A DNA stretch of 64,000 nt, taken from Marinobacter manganoxydans MnI7-9 (GTDB lineage Bacteria; Pseudomonadota; Gammaproteobacteria; Pseudomonadales; Oleiphilaceae). A program made the position numbers and the translations under genes. The number at the start of each line of letters is the position of its first letter. The first letter of the stretch is position 1. The DNA is taken from NCBI RefSeq assembly GCF_000235625.1, contig NZ_AGTR01000034.1:97055-161054 (forward strand), written 5' to 3'. This document shows positions 44,220 through 52,562 of this stretch, piece after piece. The notes beneath the pieces are model-generated. The model was not told where the DNA came from, searched no databases, and saw nothing but the letters and a program-made list of their open reading frames with translations.

Positions 44220-45140
44220 ATGGATGAGGTGATGCCGACCGTTGGTGGGGTTTCCGCCGCGGGGCGCGAGGAAGGCACCCTAGAAGGGTGGCAACATGGA
44301 GGTAAGTGGTTCAGTTTCGAGGGACATGCCATCTTCAGCCGGATGGCAGGCTCGGGAGAACCGCTGGTGCTGATCCATGGATTTCCCACTGCCAGCTGGG
44401 ACTGGAATCGACTCTGGCCGATGCTGATTCAGCAGCACAACGTGCTGGCCCTGGACATGCTGGGCTTTGGCTTTTCCGATAAACCCGCCGATTACGATTA
44501 CAGCATTGAAGACCAGGCGGATCTGTTTCAGGGCTGGATTGAGGGTCTGGGTCTGCCGTCCGTGCACCTTCTGGTTCATGACTACGGGTGCAGTGTTGCC
44601 CAGGAGCTTCTGGCGAGGGAGCAAGAGGACCTGCTGCCATTCCGGATTGCGAGTGTCTGTTTCCTCAACGGCGCCCTTTTCCCCGAGGTCCACAATCCCC
44701 TGCTTATTCAGAAGCTGCTGGGGAGCCCCTTTGGCGGGCTGATCAGCCGAGGCCTGACCCGACGCAGTTTCGAGCGAAACTTCCGCCGGTTATTCGGAAG
44801 CCAGAATCCGCCTGATCGACAGGATATGGAGGATTTCTGGCACCTGCTGACCTACAACAACGGCCGGGGCATCCTGCATCATCTGATCCAGTTCATGGAA
44901 GAACGACGCTGTCACCGCAACCGGTGGGTTGGCGCGCTGCAGAAGGCAACGCAGCCGATGCGATTGATTTCGGGTACCGCCGATCCGGTCTCGGGTGCCG
45001 GCATGGTCAGACGCTACAGGGAACTGATGCCCGATGGTGATGTGGTCACCCTCAGGAATATCGGGCACTACCCCCATCTGGAGTGCCCCTGGGAAGTTTT
45101 CAGTGCCTATCGGGAGTTTCGCAAGCGCTGCGAGGGATAA
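44220..45140 (+). CDS. alpha/beta hydrolase with Asp nucleophile (MEST-like)
   Basis: 306 residues from the ATG at 44220 (GGGGA upstream at 44209-44213); the frame opens further upstream but lacks family sequence. Lid and core motifs are VLIHGFPTASWDWNRLWP, MLGFGFSDKPADYDYSIEDQAD and the nucleophile elbow HDYGCSVAQE with Asp121. Acid D255 in GTADPVS and His283 in IGHYPHLE complete the triad. An Asp nucleophile is found in haloalkane dehalogenases and epoxide hydrolases; the elbow HDYG…AQELL resembles vertebrate MEST. The substrate is unknown. It is divergent from folE. Confidence 0.8.
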   Translation: MDEVMPTVGGVSAAGREEGTLEGWQHGGKWFSFEGHAIFSRMAGSGEPLVLIHGFPTASWDWNRLWPMLIQQHNVLALDMLGFGFSDKPADYDYSIEDQADLFQGWIEGLGLPSVHLLVHDYGCSVAQELLAREQEDLLPFRIASVCFLNGALFPEVHNPLLIQKLLGSPFGGLISRGLTRRSFERNFRRLFGSQNPPDRQDMEDFWHLLTYNNGRGILHHLIQFMEERRCHRNRWVGALQKATQPMRLISGTADPVSGAGMVRRYRELMPDGDVVTLRNIGHYPHLECPWEVFSAYREFRKRCEG

Positions 45141-45159
45141 CCCCCGGGGCGGGCTTTCC

Positions 45160-46227
45160 TTAGCCCGATGCGGAATCGGGCATATCCTCGGCACCCCGGC
45201 CTACAACCGGTAGCGGCCGGGCCGCGTTGACGACCTGGTTGCGACCCCGGGATTTTGCTTCGTAAAGCGCCTGGTCCGCCCGGTTCAGCCAGACTGACCA
45301 GGTCTCACCCTTGCTGACCTCGGCGACACTGGCACTGGCGGTTACCTTGATATCTTCCTGGAATGGCCGTGCGCTGATGCTGGTCAAAAGCTGATTCGCC
45401 AGCACATCGGCATCTTTCTGGCGGGTTTCCGGCAGAACGATCATGAACTCCTCACCACCAATCCGGAACAGCTGATCGCTCTCGCGCAGGCGGGATCTCA
45501 GGCGCAGTGCCATTTCCGTGAGCACCTTGTCGCCGGCCAGATGACCCCACTGATCGTTGATCGTCTTGAAGTAGTCAAGGTCCAGCAGAATCAGGCTGGA
45601 GACCCGCTCATACCGCTCCCGCATCTGAATCTGACCGTTGAGGATGTCAGCCAGTTGCGAACGGTTCAGACAGCCGGTCAGGGGATCGGTGGTTGCCAGT
45701 CGCGTGAGTTCCTGCTGAAGCTTGCCCACCAGCCAGGCGAAAATCATGGCAAACAGGCACGTGAGGCCCAGCGAAAAGGTTATCCGCCAGAAGTCGGCCT
45801 CGGGAAATCGTAAAAAGGACACGACGGCCATAACGACAACGAAAACAATGTTACTTCCAATCGCCTCCCTGAGCGGTAACAGGAAAAACAGGGCCGTGGC
45901 GGCAGGATAGGCCCAGTAGAGGCCGGCGTGGCCATTGATGTGTGTCGAATACGCGGCACAAACTACAGCGAACAGGGGAAACAGACGGCCTTTCAGAAAA
46001 TAAGTGCCGCGGAACCTCAGAAAAGCGATGACCAGAAGGGCATTGGCGCCAAAGAGAACCAACAGTGCAGACAGCAGATAATGGGATTGCTGCCACTGCA
46101 CCATTACAAGGGGCGCTACCGCGATGAACGCCCAGAAATGCAGGTGATAGACCAACTGGCGCTTGAACCCCAGCACCGCGAGTGTCGGGTTGGTGGCAAG
46201 GGTGGAGGGTGGTACCGAAAAATTCAC
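45160..46227 (-). CDS. membrane diguanylate cyclase
   Basis: 355 residues from the GTG at 46227 (AGGAG 7 bases upstream). Five or six hydrophobic segments in residues 20-170 form a MASE-type sensory membrane region. GGDEF domain: GGEEF near residue 257 (FRIGGEEFMIVLP), with RESD five residues upstream as an I-site, so feedback inhibition is likely. It synthesises c-di-GMP. Tail-to-tail with the hydrolase gene; divergent from the patatin gene. Ligand unknown. Confidence 0.9.
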   Translation of the reverse strand: MNFSVPPSTLATNPTLAVLGFKRQLVYHLHFWAFIAVAPLVMVQWQQSHYLLSALLVLFGANALLVIAFLRFRGTYFLKGRLFPLFAVVCAAYSTHINGHAGLYWAYPAATALFFLLPLREAIGSNIVFVVVMAVVSFLRFPEADFWRITFSLGLTCLFAMIFAWLVGKLQQELTRLATTDPLTGCLNRSQLADILNGQIQMRERYERVSSLILLDLDYFKTINDQWGHLAGDKVLTEMALRLRSRLRESDQLFRIGGEEFMIVLPETRQKDADVLANQLLTSISARPFQEDIKVTASASVAEVSKGETWSVWLNRADQALYEAKSRGRNQVVNAARPLPVVGRGAEDMPDSASG

Positions 46228-46422
46228 AGCATACTCCTGCTGTCTGAGTCCTATCCGCCCGCGTCCGGTGCCGGGACAGTCTTGAAGTCTAGCATGGCCG
46301 TTCATTTAATGAAGCAGACAGCGCCGTTTATGACCACCATTAGTTTTGTTCAGTTGGCCGCGCCTTGTCCACTTCGTTAAACTCCGCGGGACTGATTCAG
46401 GGACACGCCCAGGGACCATCCT

Positions 46423-47505
46423 ATGACTGCTATTCACATCCGAGAACCGGCTCTGACGATCCGGGCAGGCCGGCGCGCGATGCAGCGCCTCAGGGAAAAA
46501 CCGCTTTCACCGGAAGATGTGCACGTGATTCCGGGTGCTGCCGGTGGCCCCAAGGCTCTGGGAATAAGTGGCCTGGATAAAGCCATTTTCGGTGACTGGT
46601 TGCCAAGGGTTCCGCAGGAGCGATCATTGATCGGCTCGTCGATCGGCAGCTGGCGTTTTGCCGCGGTGGCTTCCTCCGATGACCCGAAAGCCCCGCTCGG
46701 CCGGCTGGCTGAACTCTATACCGCCCAGCGGTTTGCCAAAGGTGTCAGCGCTGCGGAAGTGAGCCGCAAGAGCGTGCTGTTTCTGGAAGAGCTGCTCGGT
46801 GGGCGGGAAGACGCCATTCTGAACCACCCATGGTACCGACTGAACGTTGTGGTCGTTCGCAGCCTTGGCATGCTGGCGGAAGACGCCCGGGGCCGGCTGG
46901 GGCTCGGCCTTATGGGCGCGATCAGCGCCAACATGGTCAGTCGTCGTCATCTGGGCAGGTTCATGGAGCGGGGGATCATCCATGACGCCCGCCTGAAAGC
47001 GCCTGTGTCCAAACTGGTGGATTTTCCCAGCCACGAGGTTGCGTTTAACCGCGATAACCTGTTGCCTGCTCTCCTGGCCTCCGCATCTATCCCCCTGGTG
47101 ATGTCCGGTGTCCGCAATATCCCCGGCGCGCCCGAGGGTGTCTATCGAGACGGTGGTTTGCTGGACTACCACCTGGATCTGCCTTACCAGCAGCCTGGCG
47201 TGGTGCTCTACCCGCATTTCACCGATAAGGTGGTTCCCGGCTGGTTCGACAAGTCCCTGCCCTGGCGGCGGGGCGACGCCTCCCGGTTGCAGGACGTGCT
47301 GCTGGTTGCGCCATCAAGAAGCTATCTGGAGTCCCTGCCTGACCGCAAGCTCCCGGACCGGAAGGATTTCGAGCGCTATGCCGGTGACGATGCCGGCCGG
47401 GAACGGGCCTGGCGTTCGGCGATTGCCGAGAGTGATCGCCTTGGCGATGAGTTTATGGAACTCACGGAAACCCGGCGCCTGCCCGATGTCATCAGGCCGC
47501 TCTGA
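46423..47505 (+). CDS. patatin-like phospholipase
   Basis: 360 residues. The oxyanion loop GAAGGPKALG (38-47), nucleophile Ser73 in GSSIGSW, and catalytic Asp243 in YRDGGLLDYH form the patatin Ser-Asp dyad. No signal peptide or membrane segment. Patatins hydrolyse acyl ester bonds of phospholipids or other lipids. The gene is divergent from the diguanylate cyclase and 63 bases upstream of the CDGSH gene on the same strand. Some bacterial patatins are toxins, but the absence of a secretion signal or immunity neighbour gives no support here. Confidence 0.84.
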   Translation: MTAIHIREPALTIRAGRRAMQRLREKPLSPEDVHVIPGAAGGPKALGISGLDKAIFGDWLPRVPQERSLIGSSIGSWRFAAVASSDDPKAPLGRLAELYTAQRFAKGVSAAEVSRKSVLFLEELLGGREDAILNHPWYRLNVVVVRSLGMLAEDARGRLGLGLMGAISANMVSRRHLGRFMERGIIHDARLKAPVSKLVDFPSHEVAFNRDNLLPALLASASIPLVMSGVRNIPGAPEGVYRDGGLLDYHLDLPYQQPGVVLYPHFTDKVVPGWFDKSLPWRRGDASRLQDVLLVAPSRSYLESLPDRKLPDRKDFERYAGDDAGRERAWRSAIAESDRLGDEFMELTETRRLPDVIRPL

Positions 47506-47568
47506 ACACAGGGCTTCCGAAAGAGTGACTATACTGGTGCAGTAAAGTCACGAATCGGGGAATACGTT

Positions 47569-47817
47569 ATGTCGGATGAAAAACCGGTGGTCGCCAGCAA
47601 GACACCGTTCTCTGTGATGGTTGAGGCGGGCAAGAACTACTTCTGGTGTGCCTGTGGCCGCAGTGGTAGCCAGCCATTCTGTGACGGTTCCCACAAGGGG
47701 ACCGGGATAACCCCGATCAAATACGAGGCGGAGAAGAAAGAGTGGGTGTGGTTCTGCGGGTGCAAGCAAACCGGTAACGCCCCTCTCTGCGATGGCAGTC
47801 ACAAAGCGCTCGAGTAG
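47569..47817 (+). CDS. twin CDGSH iron-sulfur protein
   Basis: 82 residues containing two CDGSH domains: Cys27, Cys29, Cys38, His42 and Cys63, Cys65, Cys74, His78. Each ligates a [2Fe-2S] cluster through three Cys and one His. Relatives are in redox or iron-sulfur handling; the role is not known. The start ATG follows GGGGAA. Its last 19 bases overlap the PAS sensor gene in the opposite direction. Confidence 0.9.
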   Translation: MSDEKPVVASKTPFSVMVEAGKNYFWCACGRSGSQPFCDGSHKGTGITPIKYEAEKKEWVWFCGCKQTGNAPLCDGSHKALE

Positions 47818-48821
47818 AGCGCCATTCGCTGCAGGGTGCTTACCCTGAAGCCCGAGAGGCCGTGAACCGGGTCTTTCAGTGCCCGAACCCTGAGTACTAC
47901 TGGAATCTCCGTCTCCTGGTCACGATGGACCAGGGAAAGGTCAACGCGTTCAATGGAACTGTCACTGCGGGCGGCCGCGAGAGCTCGCCGGAAATTGTCC
48001 CGGGACGCCGGTGCAACAAGTTCCTCCAGGGGCTGGTTGACCAGGTCAGCGGGTGCCTGGTCCAGAAGTTCGGCGATTTGCGGTGAAACAAAACCGATCC
48101 TGCCTCTTTCGTCCAGTTCCCATATGACCGCACCGGACAGGGCCACCAGATCCCGGCTCCGTTGCTCACTATCGTTCAGTGCCCGCCGAAGTATCGATTT
48201 TTCGACCTGAAAGTTGGCGATCTGATGGTCAGCACCAATTTCTCTCTGTTCCAGACCACGAATGTGAAGTGTTTGCCGGTGTAGCCGTCGGTTCAGCACC
48301 AGGGTGAGGGCGGCCGCGAACACCGACAGGGCTGCACCGGCGATCCAGACGGTTCGTCGGGAGGCTTGGGCGACCGCTTCAAGTCCCTCTGGCGACGGTA
48401 CGGTCGTGAGTATCCAGTTCTGATCCATTGGCGAAACTTCGGTACGCAGCGCCCGTGTCGGGTCCACCGAACCGTTGGTGCCCAGTTCCAACAGCGGCAT
48501 CTTGGTATGTCGTTCGAGGGTGTCGATGCGCAGTCCGAGAGAATCCGGCAGGGTGTCACTGAACAAGGCCTGGAGCCAGGCAGACACGGGTTGGTTGTGG
48601 TCGCCCACCATAGACTGGTCCGGAACGTTGGCCAGCAGATGATTCACCAGGGCCTGATGCTGGGCGTGATATCGCGCTTCGGCAAGCGCCATGGCCCGAC
48701 GCGCTTCAATGTTTGCAGTAATTCCGGTTACCAGCAGGCCGGCGGCGACCAGAAGCAGGGGAATCCAGATTCCTGGCCATAAGACCGGTCTGCGGAAACG
48801 GGCTGGAGTCGAGCTTTCCAT
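47799..48821 (-). CDS. membrane-bound PAS protein without output domain
   Basis: 340 residues. TM1 near residues 16-36, a periplasmic part (about 40-160), TM2 near 163-185, a coiled segment and a PAS fold (about 220-325, GAVIWELDERGRIGFVSPQIAELL…). No histidine kinase, GGDEF, methyl-accepting or other effector domain follows, and the stop codon lies just after the PAS fold. It may be an orphan sensor that interacts with another protein, or a remnant of a larger gene. Tail-to-tail with the CDGSH gene. Confidence 0.75.
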   Translation of the reverse strand: MESSTPARFRRPVLWPGIWIPLLLVAAGLLVTGITANIEARRAMALAEARYHAQHQALVNHLLANVPDQSMVGDHNQPVSAWLQALFSDTLPDSLGLRIDTLERHTKMPLLELGTNGSVDPTRALRTEVSPMDQNWILTTVPSPEGLEAVAQASRRTVWIAGAALSVFAAALTLVLNRRLHRQTLHIRGLEQREIGADHQIANFQVEKSILRRALNDSEQRSRDLVALSGAVIWELDERGRIGFVSPQIAELLDQAPADLVNQPLEELVAPASRDNFRRALAAARSDSSIERVDLSLVHRDQETEIPVVLRVRALKDPVHGLSGFRVSTLQRMALYSSAL

Positions 48822-48912
48822 GCCGGGCGTCCTTTGCGGCTGGGTCTGTACCCTCAGAACAGACCGACGTTACTCCTATACTCTAGTCCAGCTCGTGAAG
48901 AGAGGGAAATGC

Positions 48913-49725
48913 TCAGGTCCGGACTTTGCCAGCTGCGCCGTAGACCAGCAGGAATACGGCAAAAGCCGTAACAACAACGGAAGGGCCGGCCGGTGTGTCC
49001 AGGTGCCAGGACAGACTCAGACCGCCGCTCACCGCGACAAACCCGAATCCGACGGCCATGGCCGCCATGATCTCCGGATTGTGGGCCAGGCGCCTGGCGG
49101 TTGCCGCAGGAATGATCAGCAGTGCGGTAATCAGCAGCACGCCGACGATTTTCATGGCTACCGCGATGACCAGTGAGAACATCAGCATCAGAACCAGGCG
49201 AAGCCGCTCTACGGCAACACCCTCCACCCGGGCCAGTTCTTCGTGAATCGTGCTCATCAGCAACCCCTGCCAGAGCACGGCAAGGAGGATAATGATCAGT
49301 GCCGCGCCGCCGTAGATCCACAGCAGGTCTTCACGGCTCATGGCCAGCAGATCCCCGAACAGAAGGCCAGTCAGATCGACGCGGACATCCGGCATGAAGC
49401 TCAGGGTTACCAGCCCTATGGCCAGGGCGCTGTGGGCCAGTATGCCCAGCAGGGTATCGGTTGCCAGAGTCCGGGTCCGTGACAGGAGTACCAGTGCCAT
49501 GGCCAGCACCACACAGGTGATGATCACACCAAGGTTCAGCGGTACGCTGATCAGGAAGCTCAGGGCGATGCCGAGCAAGGCCGAGTGTGCCAGGGTATCG
49601 CCAAAATAGGCCATTCGTCGCCAGACCACGAAACAGCCCAATGGCCCGGCTACCAGGGCCACGCCGAGTCCGCCGATCAGGGCGCGCCAGAAGAAATCGT
49701 CCAGAATTGCGTCAATGATGGGCAT
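48913..49725 (-). CDS. znuB: zinc ABC transporter permease ZnuB
   Basis: 270 residues from the ATG at 49725; the frame extends upstream inside znuC but with non-family sequence. Eight or so hydrophobic segments and the motifs GDTLAHSALLG (near residue 40) and GILAHSALAIG match the ABC-3 permease family of metal transporters. It overlaps znuC by 14 bases, so translation is coupled. It partners ZnuC in zinc import across the inner membrane, but no znuA gene for the periplasmic binding protein is in the window. Confidence 0.92.
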   Translation of the reverse strand: MPIIDAILDDFFWRALIGGLGVALVAGPLGCFVVWRRMAYFGDTLAHSALLGIALSFLISVPLNLGVIITCVVLAMALVLLSRTRTLATDTLLGILAHSALAIGLVTLSFMPDVRVDLTGLLFGDLLAMSREDLLWIYGGAALIIILLAVLWQGLLMSTIHEELARVEGVAVERLRLVLMLMFSLVIAVAMKIVGVLLITALLIIPAATARRLAHNPEIMAAMAVGFGFVAVSGGLSLSWHLDTPAGPSVVVTAFAVFLLVYGAAGKVRT

Positions 49726-50479
49726 GGTCACATTCCGTGTGTCTGCCCTCGACAACATCCCCGTGCAGATCGTGGCTGTGGTTGTGGTGATGATGATAGA
49801 CCGCGAGGGACTCTGCCACGGGGCGACCGAATGTCTCGATGAAAGCCGGGTCGTGGGAGATGTCCTCGGGATAACCGCTGCAGCAGACATGCTGGTTCAG
49901 GCAGATAACCTTGTCGGTTGCTGCCATGACGAGGTGCAGGTCGTGGGAGATCATGATAACACCGCAGTTCAGGTCATCCCTTAGCTGGCGTATCAGATCA
50001 TACAATGACGCCTGGCCATTGATGTCGACGCCCTGGGCGGGCTCATCAAGGACCAGAAGGTCCGGTTTGCGGGCCAGGGCCCGGGCCAGCAACAGCCTCT
50101 GCTTCTCTCCCCCGGAGAGGTGGTGCACGGAGGCATGCAGCAGGTGTCCGACGCCGGTGCGGGCAAGGGCAGACTCACATTCCGCGAGGGACTGGCCGCT
50201 GAGCAGCATGAACCGCTTGACGCTCAGAGGCAGTGTGGCCTCCAGCGTCAGATGCTGCGGGACGTACCCGATCACCAGGTTCTTTTTCAGGGACACCTGA
50301 CCCTCAGACACTTTCTGGATGCCGAGTACGGCCTTGATCAGTGTCGTCTTGCCTGCCCCGTTTGGACCAATGATGGTGATGATATCGCCACGGTGAATCT
50401 TCAGGTTGACCTGATCAACCACGGGGCGTTCGTCAAACCGGACAGTGAGGTTCTCCAGGTTGACCAGAGGATCAGTCAT
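49712..50479 (-). CDS. znuC: zinc ABC transporter ATPase ZnuC
   Basis: 255 residues from the ATG at 50479. Walker A is GPNGAGKTT, the signature LSGGEKQRLLLARAL and Walker B LLVLDEPAQG. A C-terminal His-rich tail (HHHHNHSHDLHG…HTECDHAHH), often found in ZnuC, may bind zinc. It powers ZnuB for zinc import. It overlaps the end of zur by 8 bases and the start of znuB by 14 bases. Confidence 0.94.
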   Translation of the reverse strand: MTDPLVNLENLTVRFDERPVVDQVNLKIHRGDIITIIGPNGAGKTTLIKAVLGIQKVSEGQVSLKKNLVIGYVPQHLTLEATLPLSVKRFMLLSGQSLAECESALARTGVGHLLHASVHHLSGGEKQRLLLARALARKPDLLVLDEPAQGVDINGQASLYDLIRQLRDDLNCGVIMISHDLHLVMAATDKVICLNQHVCCSGYPEDISHDPAFIETFGRPVAESLAVYHHHHNHSHDLHGDVVEGRHTECDHAHH

Positions 50480-50963
50480 GGCCGGGCTCCGACTGGCATC
50501 GGGGGCAAAGGCCGGCAATTTCAAGCGTCGTGGTCTCGGGCCGGAAGCCTTCGCCGGATGCGGCTTTACGAACCTCTGTTGACACCTCTGGAGCGGTCAG
50601 TTCGAGCACATTGCCGCAGGCGCGACAGATCAGAAACATACCGGTGTGGCTTTCACCCGCGTGGGTACAGCCGATAAAGGCGTTGAGCGACGCGATGCGG
50701 TGCACCAGCCCATGCTGCTGAAGGAAATCCAGTGCGCGGTAAACGGTGGGCGGCGCAGCGTTATGACCATCGGACGACAGCTCCGCCAGCACGTCGTAGG
50801 CGCCCAGCGGCTTGTGGGATTGCCAGATCAGCTCCAGAACCCGTTCCCGGATGGGCGTCAGTCGGGCATTCTGCCGCTGGCAAATGGTCCGGGCGTCAGT
50901 CAGGGCCTGACTGACACAGGCATCGTGGTTGTGAGGCCGGTAGGGAATAGCACGGGCAGACAT
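50472..50963 (-). CDS. zur: zinc uptake regulator Zur (Fur family)
   Basis: 163 residues. The winged-helix DNA-binding region (about 25-105, including PTVYRALDFLQQHGLVHRI) is followed by the metal region with Cys/His ligands (GCTHAGESHTGMFLICRACGNV and CPRC near the C-terminus), as in Zur rather than Fur. It represses zinc uptake genes when zinc is bound. It is the first gene of zur-znuC-znuB, all overlapping, with a Zur-like box in the upstream gap, so it should be autoregulated. Confidence 0.9.
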   Translation of the reverse strand: MSARAIPYRPHNHDACVSQALTDARTICQRQNARLTPIRERVLELIWQSHKPLGAYDVLAELSSDGHNAAPPTVYRALDFLQQHGLVHRIASLNAFIGCTHAGESHTGMFLICRACGNVLELTAPEVSTEVRKAASGEGFRPETTTLEIAGLCPRCQSEPGHD

Positions 50964-50980
50964 GGTCGCAATCCTGCAAA

Positions 50981-51003
50981 ATTTGAAACATTATAACATT
51001 TGC
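50981..51003 (-). promoter_or_regulatory. candidate Zur box upstream of zur
   Basis: On the minus strand, AAATGTTATAATGTTTC (51002-50986 region) matches the strong half of the enterobacterial/pseudomonad Zur site (GAAATGTTATA-N-TATAACATTTC). The second half is weaker, a direct rather than exact inverted repeat. It lies 18-40 bases before the zur start in the 73-base gap after chpC. Confidence 0.6.
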
Positions 51004-51036
51004 AGGGCTGTCTGCCATGTCCGGCAGTGGCACGGG

Positions 51037-51498
51037 TCAGTGTCGGGACTTTACAACCAGGGATTCCAGAAATTCCAGATTCGGGATCCAGGCATGCTCA
51101 CCTTCAACCTCGACCTGCATCAGATCCGCCGGCCCCGGTTCACCCTCCAGCTTCCTGACCTGGTCTTCCGCCAAACGGGCCTGGCTGGGAATGCCCTGGG
51201 TAACCAGTGCCATAAACGGGACTTCCTTGTGGTGATCGCCGATGGTATTAAGGACCACGATGCGGCCCCGATTATCGCCCGGAACGGTGAGGGCTCCGCC
51301 GTTAGCCGCGTCGTATGAAATCACCGGAAGTTGCAGGCCCCGCCAGTCAAGGTAGCCAACCAGCCATTCCGGCGTGTTCGCGCCGGCATCAGCGCTGGCA
51401 TAGTCGACCACTTCCGCAATCGAGACGTTGGGCAGCAACAGTTGCCGTCCGCTCATGGGAATCATGACGCAGGAGAGGGATTGGCTGTTGTCATTCAT
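51037..51498 (-). CDS. chpC: CheW-like adaptor ChpC
   Basis: 153 residues with a CheW fold (LLLPNVSIAEVVDY near 21, WRGLQLPVISYDA near 52). It follows chpB by 11 bases, as in the Pseudomonas aeruginosa order pilG-pilH-pilI-pilJ-pilK-chpA-chpB-chpC. ChpC couples additional receptors to the Chp kinase, though it can be dispensable for twitching. No chpD or chpE genes follow; zur is next. Confidence 0.87.
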   Translation of the reverse strand: MNDNSQSLSCVMIPMSGRQLLLPNVSIAEVVDYASADAGANTPEWLVGYLDWRGLQLPVISYDAANGGALTVPGDNRGRIVVLNTIGDHHKEVPFMALVTQGIPSQARLAEDQVRKLEGEPGPADLMQVEVEGEHAWIPNLEFLESLVVKSRH

Positions 51499-51509
51499 TG
51501 CGTGTTACC

Positions 51510-52562
51510 TCAGGCGGAGTCCCGTTTCTGCCGGCTCTTGAGCAGGCAGGATTCTTCGATGGTTTTTACCAGTTCCCGTGCCAGCTGCTCCGGGGTGCCA
51601 CAGAAACCGCTGCAACCGGTGGCGGCGACGGATTCGGGCATAGAGCTGTTGCCGCAGCTTGTGCTCTCCTGGACCCAGATCCGGCTACCGTAGGCTTTCA
51701 GTAAAGGCGCTGCAATAGCGCCATCATTACCCATGCCGGAAAAAAGAATAGCATGGCAGCGCTGGCCGTAATGATCCGCGACGTTAAGCAGGACCTGATC
51801 AATGGAAGGGCCATAGGGCCCCGGCCAGGCATTGCTGGTTTCGGTGAGGGCTCCGTGCTCTTTCAGCTTCCATTCGTGCTCCACCGGCATCAGCACCACA
51901 TCACCATTCTTGACCCGATAACCTTCCTCGGCTCGCTTGAGGTGGTAATGGGCGTGGCGACCCAGTACCCGCGTAAGAACCTCTGTGAAGTTACCATCTA
52001 TGTGCTGGGCGTAGATGAAGCCCACGGGCAGATTCGGCGGCAGGTGGTCCAGAAACGTCTTAACCGCCGCCGGCCCTCCCAGTGAAGCGCCCAGAATCCA
52101 GACTTCCTCGGCCACCGAACCGGGTACGGCAGGCGTTATCCAGTGAGGAAGTCCCGGCGATGGTGCTGGTGCCGGCGTTTCCTGCTCCAGTTCTGTCAGA
52201 GTGGCTTCTGAGTCCAGCTCTTCCAGATGTCCCAGTTGCTGCTCAAGTTTGCCCAGTAAACGTCGTTCCCAGCGAAAATACTCGGTACTTCCCGGCTTGG
52301 GTGCTTCATCCAATCCGAACAGTACCGGTGCGTCGGTATTTTCAAGCAGGTGATCGAACAGTAACGGGTGATCTGCCTCGTCTTCGAGGGTAACCAGCCA
52401 GAGGCTGGCATCCGGGAACTCCGGGTAGCCCAGCAAACGCTCGGGATCCCCGGAAAAACGCACCTCCAGACCGAACTTTGATGTCGCGGCCTGCAGTCGG
52501 TGTCGCTGCAGAACCACATCCGAGACGATCCCGACCCTTGGCCGGCCAGTCTGGCCGGCCAT
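51510..52562 (-). CDS. chpB: chemoreceptor methylesterase ChpB (CheB type)
   Basis: 350 residues from the ATG at 52562, which overlaps the chpA stop by one base (TGATG); a GTG at 52565 is the alternative start. The N-terminal region (residues 1-130) has a receiver-like shape but no clear phospho-accepting Asp triad, and 130-175 is a Pro/Glu-rich linker. The C-terminal CheB domain has the catalytic Ser in GASLGGPAA, His in AQHIDGNF and Asp in FSGMGNDGA. It removes methyl groups from PilJ, opposing PilK. Confidence 0.87.
   Translation of the reverse strand: MAGQTGRPRVGIVSDVVLQRHRLQAATSKFGLEVRFSGDPERLLGYPEFPDASLWLVTLEDEADHPLLFDHLLENTDAPVLFGLDEAPKPGSTEYFRWERRLLGKLEQQLGHLEELDSEATLTELEQETPAPAPSPGLPHWITPAVPGSVAEEVWILGASLGGPAAVKTFLDHLPPNLPVGFIYAQHIDGNFTEVLTRVLGRHAHYHLKRAEEGYRVKNGDVVLMPVEHEWKLKEHGALTETSNAWPGPYGPSIDQVLLNVADHYGQRCHAILFSGMGNDGAIAAPLLKAYGSRIWVQESTSCGNSSMPESVAATGCSGFCGTPEQLARELVKTIEESCLLKSRQKRDSA

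Noticed and set aside
45152-45170. CGGGCT-N6-AGCCCG hairpin as a terminator of the hydrolase gene
   Set aside because: No U-tract follows and it overlaps the end of the opposite cyclase gene, so I leave it uncalled.
46423-47505. Patatin gene as an anti-phage effector (CapV-like)
   Set aside because: No nucleotide cyclase or other CBASS gene adjoins it; the next gene is a CDGSH protein and the upstream gene is a GGDEF cyclase with its own sensor, so a defence role has no support.
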